From: Poa pratensis
Taxonomy: Eukaryota; Streptophyta; Magnoliopsida; Poales; Poaceae
Length of the DNA stretch: 64,000 nt
Direction of reading: 5' to 3'
Assembly: GCA_947311845.1 (NCBI GenBank)
Contig: CAMZMU010000063.1
Span: 55,799,618-55,863,617, forward strand
The notes beneath the pieces are model-generated. The model had not been told where the DNA came from and searched no databases. It saw nothing but the letters and a program-made list of their open reading frames with translations. This document shows, piece after piece, positions 57,641-64,000 of this stretch; the first letter of the stretch is position 1; each line of letters opens with the position of its first letter. The position numbers and the translations under genes are program-made.

Positions 57641-60289
57641 GGGAAACTGCAGTGGATGACACCGATTCGCCGCCGCAGCTGGTCTTGCCCGGCTGAACCT
57701 TGCGAGCTTTGTTATTTTTGCCAGTAACGGGAGATTTGAATAGTTGTCTGAAACAGGAGTTCACAGGCGATGGGGCCGCAATTCTAGTCGAGGAACCATC
57801 ATATCCTACCGATCACCCTGGCGATCTCCTCCTTACCGTCCTATACGATGGGAGGGTTCGTATGGCCTACATACCAACAGGGCCGATCCAAAATTTGGAT
57901 CTGGGACGAGCTAAACCAATACAATCATATCAAACTTAACATATAACATAGTTCACTATATGTTAAAATCTTTTGGTATACATCTTCTCAATATGTAGTT
58001 AGCACAATTAAGTAAATGTAAATATTGTGGGTACCTTTCTTGTATTGTAATGTAAATTAAATATACATTTACATTATGTTGTCTACATAATTTTGTAAGA
58101 AAAGAATATTAGTTTTTTATGTATATACATAGGCTAAAAATTGAAAATAACTGTAGTACTCCTCATTTTTGCCGTTGAATTAAGACTTAATTATCTTTAA
58201 TATTTTGCGAGACATATATATATTGAGTATATAATCTAACAAATATCTTAATAGCGGGTTGTAATGTATAAATACGTAAATAAATCTATAGAAAGTTCTA
58301 TAGTAGAAATTGAATGGTTAGCTTGACTTTGTCTTACAAGTTGCATTGGGTTCAATAATAATCCCACAACACGTGCATTTTAAACACTTAAACTAACCAC
58401 CAATGATCAAAATGATTTGATCTGTTAGGCTCGTCAAAATGTGTTTGCTATTATCCAGTTCAAACAACTTCTCATGTAAGTTTCTCAAATATAAATTTAT
58501 GCATAATGTTAAAACTGAAAACTTAGTTATCATTGCTTCACTACCCCCTATAGGGCTCTGACTGCAGAGCGAGACTAACGGTCCAATTAAACTTGCCAAT
58601 TTCGGCCAGGTTGTGTTTTTGTATGGGATGATATGTTTTTTCTATGATATACACGGTTTGTTGTGAACAAGTGCCACCCATCGCGGCAGCCACGGGTGCC
58701 AATCATTTTGTTGCTGAAACACCGGGTGCAGAACATCATATGGATGTGCTACGTCACTTGGTGCTACATCGTCCTTTCGCTAGTCATCATTGCCGTCGGC
58801 ATTTAAATGCTCATTATGTTCACACTGTACCACCCAAAGGCACAACTCCCTAATCTGAGCATTGAATTCTCTCGGGTATGGGCTTTGCCCTAGCGGACTT
58901 TTGTCTATAGTTTAATTTTCTTCGGATGTATCAAAGTGTATACTTGTATACATGTATTAATTTGTTTGGGGGACAGGGCAGTCGTCCCTCTGCCCCATCA
59001 TGTATATCGAAGGTTGAGGCCGCGGGGGGGGGGGGGGGGGGGGGGGGTCAGAGCATGAGGAGGGGAGTAGTATTGGCTTACATGTTAAGACGGGGATCAC
59101 TGACTCAGATGCTAAGGAGGAGAAAAATGATCATGAGGAGGGGAGCAACTTCATATGCTAAGGACGAGGATGATGCGTCAGAGCATGAGGGGGAGCAACA
59201 CCCGCTCAGATGCTAAGGACGAGGATGATGATGAAGAGGAAGAGCAGTCTTATCTGAGTTCAACTTATGGTTCTAGGTAATTTCTCCAATCTCTTCTAGC
59301 TTCTGATCTACGAAAGCACCAGCGAGTAGCAATTTATAAATACCATTGGCAACAATCTGCACTAAAAAAATGAACACTACAAGCATGCAAGTTGCAACAT
59401 TATATATAACACATGTACATCAGATATTCAGAAAAAACAGGGCATAACAAACAGAGCCCAAAGCATGGGGAGGAAGAGCGGGAGATGGAGAGACGTACCA
59501 GAACTTTATGGTGACCTTATAAACAAAGCAGAATCATAGTTGTGACTGGAGTGGAGCTAGTCGTTGCCCTGCAGGCTGCAGCTAGATGGAGGAAGAGCAG
59601 GGAGAAGGAGAGAGTGGGAAGGGAGAGGTAGCATAACCTAATGGTGATTTGTTGCACATAGAAGAGTCGGTGATTGGATTGGAGCCGAGTCACTGCCCTC
59701 GAGATGGATGGAGCTCGCATATCTTGAGTTCGAGAACACACTGTAGCTGGAGGGGAAATGCGGTGGTGGGAGGGTGGGAAAGGGGTCACGGGTTTTGCGA
59801 TATGAGCAATTCCCTATAATTTTCGTTTGATTTCCTGTCTATATTGTTCAGTCCTTTCAAGGGTATAAGAGCCCATGCTATCTTTTTCGACGGCGATTCC
59901 ATTAGCAGAGCAAGGTTGGTTCGGTTATCCGGTAAAATCCCAAATCTCCCTCCCTATTCGGGGCCGCGTCGTGGGTAGATGTTGGTGGCGAAGTGGCAAC
60001 AAAGATCTTCGGGAGCAAATTCGGTTCCAGATGTGGTTGCGAGAGCACACTGCTCTCGTGGTAAAATCCACCATCTCACTGAATTCGTGCTTCATTGGCC
60101 GTGTTTGGTGTGACGAGCTCGATCAGGTCTGCAGTGCTCCCAGATTAGTATGAGATTAATAGTAAATAAAATGTTGATACTCTTGAAGCACAATGCGTTC
60201 TATATATTGTCTCTACCATGTGAAACCATTTTGTGGAAAATCAATTGTTGCATTCAGTGTCTCTGCCCTTCTCAGGCATATTTGCTCTC
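57641..60289. other. AT-rich intergenic with G24 run and acidic-codon repeats
   Basis: 57930-58640 is AT-rich without features. A run of 24 G occupies 59024-59047. At 59048-59260 a degenerate repeat (CATGAGGAGGGGAG, GATGCTAAGGACGAGGATGA) could be read as acidic peptide but has stops. GGAGGAAGAGCRGGAG-type purine-rich repeats lie at 59468-59610. A frame at 59875-60153 has no recognisable domain. Confidence 0.5.
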
Positions 60290-60575
60290 CTCCTACAAAG
60301 AAAGAAGATGGAGGTACTACGTATATAGTGAAAAACTATCTTACTTTTTTTTGTTTCTCCTAATGTATTGTAAGTAACATTCCAGTTGATTCTTCTGTGT
60401 GAGAGATCCGATTAATCATGATATATCAATTTTTTCTAGATGTTTTCTGTGACTATCTCTAGCATATGCACAAGCACAACGAAGGTGACAACCTTCATGC
60501 TGTCATTGCCGCATAAAACGGTGAACCTTTTTTGCAGATATAAAACCGGTGAGGTTTTTTTTTTTGCGAAACACC

Positions 60576-60964
60576 GAGAGCGCCGTTTTGGCTCCCAGGA
60601 GCATATGCTCCCGGTATTTTCAAAAAAAATCAAAATTTGAAAACTTATCAAAAAAATCTGAAAAAATCATGCACGTACATGACCATGGTACGCACCACCG
60701 TGTATTTTTTCGCGTCGAAATGACATCGTATGCGCCCTGTACAAAAATGACAAATTTCCTGTCAGAACATTTTCTGACAGGAAATTTGTCATTTTTGTAC
60801 AGGGCGCATACGATGTCATTTCGACGCGAAAAAATACACGGTGGTGCGTACCATGGTCAGATATGTGCATGATTTTTTTCAAATTTTTTTGATAAGTTTT
60901 CAAATTTTGAATTTTTTTTGAAAATACCGGGAGCATATGCTCCCGGGTGCCAATGCGAATTTCC
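60576..60964. mobile_element. Fold-back (near-perfect hairpin) element, 389 bp
   Basis: Arms from about 60590 and 60949 are near-perfect inverted copies meeting at about 60769 (GTCAGAA...TTCTGAC). The outer block GGAGCATATGCTCCCGG is itself palindromic. Target duplication GCGAAACACC is at 60566-60575 and 60965-60974; 9-10 bp fits a Mutator-like MITE. No coding capacity. Confidence 0.9.
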
Positions 60965-61103
60965 GCGAAACACCAGACTTTATTACTGAATAGTCATAGG
61001 TATAATTACAAAGTTCGGGTTGGATCAGCCAGACATGCCGACCCCAAGCCCCTTTAGCGATATCATGTGCCTCCGGTTTGACTCCCTCATCTCATGCTTG
61101 AAT

Positions 61104-61382
61104 TCAACATGCATGCTCTAGATCATCTCGTCTGCGCAGGATTTCAGTAATTACCGTTCCATACTTGCCTCGGCTTCCATCTCTGATATCATGAATTATG
61201 CTCGTGCAGTCCGAAGCAATGCATGCCTTGCTAACACCAATGTCCTGGGTTAACGTTACAGCTTCCCTACAAGCTAGAGCTTCTAGTGTACTGTACTTGG
61301 GTCCGACATCCCTGACATGACAATGGCTGAAGCTCCAAGAAATTTCCTTCTGCATCCCGAAAGATTGCAGCAGCTGCCCCAC
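61104..61382 (-). pseudogene. RNase H-like (RVT_3) fragment of a non-LTR retroelement
   Basis: The minus frame reads KEISWSFSHCHVRDVGPKYS, TLEALACREAVTLTQDIGVS, KACIASDCTSIIHDIRDGSR, GKYGTVITEILRRRDDLEH. EALACREA...D..S.I is typical of the plant RNase H-like domain found at the ends of LINE ORF2 and in related orphan sequences. It is truncated at both ends and lies inside the minus-strand retroposon. Confidence 0.75.
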
Positions 61383-61982
61383 GAGAGGGCATGGCGAATG
61401 GCAATGCTGATGGAGCGGTCAATCGTTCAGGAAAACCGGTGAAGCTAGTCGCAGTTTGCAGCGAGCCTATCTTGAATGATTTTCATGGGCTGAAAATGGC
61501 CGAACAGAATGAGCGGCGCATCATCCTCTCACTGCTGCTCCATTGAAAAAAACAGATCTAGCCGCTGTGCCTGTGCATCCATCCTGTGCTGCTCTACGGC
61601 AACAAGAATCCTTCACAAAAGAAATACCGCATTCAACAAAGAGGTCATGCACAGTTCGACTCGTACAGTAAAAGCAGAGTAGTACGGTCCTTGCAGCGTA
61701 AAATATTCTCCCAACATTCAAACTGCAGAATTAAAATAGACCTGCAGGGGCACAGTACTGTTGGATGTGGATCCAACTACCAAATTCCAAGGCGCATAAC
61801 TGCACAAGATACCCACGGATGGATGGATTGCACATTCGCGCAAGCCCCCCAAGCGAGGCGCCAGCCAGAGTACGCGAGGGAGCCCTGGCAGATCATTCCA
61901 TCTAAACCACAGTCAGCTGCTCGCCACATTCTCGCGCTGACACATGGGCCCAGCTTGGTGTCTCCGCGCATAGTCTCTACTA

Positions 61983-62105
61983 CTCCCTCCATACCAAAAT
62001 AAGTGTCTCAAATTTATACAAAAGTGGATGTATCTATACATGTTTCATGTCTAGATACATCTACTTTTTGGCAAATTTAAGACAGTTATTTTTGGACGGA
62101 GGGAG
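61983..62105. mobile_element. Stowaway-type MITE (123 bp)
   Basis: Ends CTCCCTCCATACCAAAATAA and TATTTTTGGACGGAGGGAG are flanked by TA (61981-61982, 62106-62107). The interior has GATGTATCTA/TAGATACATC arms. It resembles the two intronic NPC1 MITEs in length and layout. Confidence 0.93.
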
Positions 62106-62521
62106 TATATTAAAGCGGAGCCGGTGGTGTCCGTGTTCCATGGTACGTCGCCAGCCATCGTAGCTCGCTACCGCCTCCACTTCCTACTTCCCCACGATCC
62201 GAAGAAACCGTCGTAGAAAAATGATTCCAGCAAACGGGATCGGAGAATCCGTGAATCACCTCGTAACTGGCCGCTTCCTCCTCTCCCTACTTTCCGCCCA
62301 CGCTCGCACACAAACCGCTGCCCAGCGCCATCCGCCGTCGGCCTGCCCGCAACCGCTCCGGCGCCGCTATTCTCGGCCTGTGCCTCTGCTTTCCACGTCC
62401 CCGCTCCGGCGTCCCGCCTCTCGCCGGCAGTGCAACGCTCCGACCGGGGGCCGCGCACCCGCTGACGCCGCTATTCTCCCCTCTCCACCCGGTTACTGCA
62501 AGCGCGCCACACGGCGCCGTC

Positions 62522-62876
62522 ATGCCCGGTCGCTGGAGGAGGCAGAGGTGTGCCCCAGGCGGCGGGGATGACGACTATGGCGTCGGCGCATCGGGGCGGG
62601 TCTTCATAGACCTACCCGTGCTGGAGGCCGCCACCTGTGGCTTCTGCGACTACAACCTGCTCGGTCGCGGCGGCTTTGGCCCCGTCTACAAGGCATGAAG
62701 GCAAGCAGATCACGAGATCGCCGTCGTGATCCTTCCTATCCTTTGATCATCTCTGAGCCTCTGATTCACAGGGCGTGATGGAGTGCGGACATGAGATCGC
62801 GGGGAAGCGTCTGTCGCTGGATTGGCGGCAGGGGTGCTGGAGTTCCTCAACGAGGTGCTGCTGCTGCTCAAGGCGT
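62522..62876 (+). pseudogene. Receptor-like kinase N-lobe fragment
   Basis: From an ATG at 62522 the frame includes VFIDLPVLEAATCGFCDYNL and the glycine-rich loop LGRGGFGPVYK. It then meets a likely intron whose donor reads AAG/GC (62693). The next exon at 62772 reads GVMECGHEIAGKRLSLD, with the ATP-binding Lys kept. A 1-base loss then shifts LEFLNEVLLLLK out of frame; that block ends at another AAG/GC near 62875. This is the start of a cysteine-rich-receptor-like kinase catalytic domain. No further kinase exon was found to 64000. The upstream GC-rich sequence (62220-62520) has no signal peptide or ectodomain I could recognise. Confidence 0.7.
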
Positions 62877-64000
62877 AACGACGGAACAGTTGACATCCCC
62901 TGAGCCTAATCTGTTAATCATCTTATTCTCTTAGAATCACCAGTTGCAATTTTCAGTTAAGTTCAATATAGAGTTCAGTTTGACAGAATTAGTAAATTTG
63001 CCACAATTATTTTACAGCAAAATTCAGGATATGACGTTCTCGTCATCTGTGTTATTTTGATTGTCAGTCATGCCGTCAGGACCATTGCCAATTACTTGTA
63101 CCGATGGGTGAGCATCTTGGTAGAGGTGTCTACACTATTGCATTCTACTGTACCTTCAAAGTTATACTCTCTCATCCCAGCCAAGAGGAGCAATACTTTT
63201 TTATAGACACGATGAGAAAGAAGTTGTTGAGATGGTGCTGTGGGTAAGAATGCCGTGGACACATTTGTCAGGATTGCTATTTTCTCACCCAGTTTATATG
63301 ATCTAGCGATTTTGTAAGCAAATGTCATGTTTAGCACAACATCTTGTATGAACTACTGGGATGTTAGATTATTTTTCTTCTTCCCTCACAAGATAATTCA
63401 TTGAGGTTCTTATTTGACTTGTAGTGCAGAGTAATTGAGCAGTACTAGACTACTAAGGTTCTGCTAACCTATCGTTGCCACGGATATGAGAAGGGGCACA
63501 CCGATAGTTGGATAGATCGAAACCTGGTGAAAACGCCAAAAAATTTGGTCATCAATTTCAGATTGTACATTTTAGTGTGTCTAAGTGCTAACTAAAAAAT
63601 GTATCCTTTCAGTTATCGATCTACTGTTGAGGGTGAGTTGCTGTAGCATATCTTTGCACTCAATCAAGTCCAGTTAGCATACCACCCGATCAGGCCAGTA
63701 ACACTCATTTATTCGTCAGTAGCATTTTTCTTTCCGGGAGCTAGACCACAGAGCAATATCTCAGTGAGGAATTCTTCATCCGAGTGACACCTCGGCATGT
63801 GATGTTATATAAGCAATTTGTTTCCTGTCACTTAACCATGGGATATGAAGTGGAATTTATATCATATAATTTTGCACTAAGGTAATATTTTATAGTTTCC
63901 TTGAATATGATTTCAATGTTATGTACAGGAGATGGCACAATATTCAGTAAAGAACCGAATGAGTTTCAGGGGTGGAGGGAAGTAACAGTCCAGATTTTTT
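62877..64000. other. AT-rich sequence to window end, no gene recognised
   Basis: It may be an intron or 3' flank of the kinase fragment. No HRNLV or HRD-like kinase blocks, RNA genes or repeats were recognised. Confidence 0.45.

Larger units (their letters stand above)
60553..61431 (-). mobile_element. Poly(A) retroposon in minus orientation, hosting a fold-back element
   Basis: Target duplication AAAACCGGTGA is at 60542-60552 and 61432-61442. A T-run (60555-60565) at the left edge is the A-tail of a minus-strand insertion. Without the fold-back element it is about 490 bp. Its right half encodes an RNase H-like remnant on the minus strand, and AATAAAGTCTGGTGTTTCGC lies near its 3' end. Confidence 0.8.
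60290..61970. repeat. Duplicated segment C, interrupted by a retroposon
   Basis: Left part (60290-60530) matches A and B: TAGTGAAAAACTATCTTA, CAGTTGATTCTTCTGTGTGA. After the insertion 60553-61431 the homology resumes (AAAACCGGTGAAGCTAGTCG, CATGCACAGTTCGACTC, AACATTCAAACTGCAG) and continues with the A-specific right part (CAACTACCAAATTCCAAGGC, CTGCTCGCCACATTCTCGC). Confidence 0.8.

Noticed and set aside
59024..59047. Run of 24 G as a regulatory quadruplex
   Set aside because: Homopolymers of this length are prone to assembly and slippage error, and no gene start lies nearby.
62221..62571. 116-aa plus-strand frame upstream of the kinase fragment
   Set aside because: Pro/Arg/Ser-rich GC-biased sequence with no signal peptide or ectodomain features; it is out of frame with the kinase motifs.

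Overview
This is plant nuclear DNA, almost certainly from a Pooideae grass and most likely Triticeae (wheat, Aegilops or barley type). The reasons are split genes with GT-AG introns, several Stowaway-type MITEs with CTCCCTCC ends and TA target sites, a SMART/TRIM mini-retrotransposon, nested non-autonomous Gypsy elements with a TGATACGTCTCC LTR end, and a DUF295 F-box pair. No prokaryotic, organellar or viral signal was seen. Everything was read by eye, with no database search.

Four protein-coding loci are well supported. (1) 407-7705 (+) is the 3' half of an NPC1-type sterol transporter gene: 21 exons join to one 634-codon frame ending at a stop, and the 5' half lies off the left edge. (2) 32838-35803 (+) is a complete nine-exon B2-type mitotic cyclin (389 aa) with an N-terminal D-box and AACGG mitosis elements upstream. 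(3) 39857-41071 (-) is an intact intronless F-box/DUF295 gene (404 aa). (4) 47467-48697 (-) is its tandem paralogue, broken by a 2-bp deletion. At the right edge, 62522-62876 is a broken receptor-like kinase fragment.

Between NPC1 and the cyclin lies a deep TE nest. A decayed Stowaway-like MITE (8596-26775) was hit by a poly(A) retroposon (8751-26673, TSD ATCGATTCGA). That was hit by a Gypsy-type element, here 'Gypsy A' (8978-25659, TSD CAGGG), and that by 'Gypsy B' (11312-19120, TSD GTCAC). Both Gypsy elements keep gag and protease but lack recognisable reverse transcriptase, RNase H and integrase, so both look non-autonomous. Gypsy A also carries a spliced-looking antisense gene (21607-24792, minus) and a regular array of seven 40-bp hairpin units with compensatory changes (20850-21112). 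These two are the most unusual features in the window. A ~630-bp tandem satellite (29650-31795) abuts the cyclin promoter region.

The right third is a tandem segmental duplication. Unit 1 is F-box copy 1, its upstream flank and segment A. Unit 2 is the F-box pseudogene, its flank and segment B. Segment C is a third copy without an F-box gene. Comparing copies shows later insertions against empty sites: a 593-bp TIR element 57 bp upstream of the intact F-box start, a Stowaway MITE, a ~4.2-kb composite insertion rich in TTGCC motifs, a LINE with an inverted 5' end, a short poly(A) retroposon, and a fold-back element nested in another retroposon. A 1.55-kb Pack-MULE-like element and LINE 3' remnants fill 43-46 kb.
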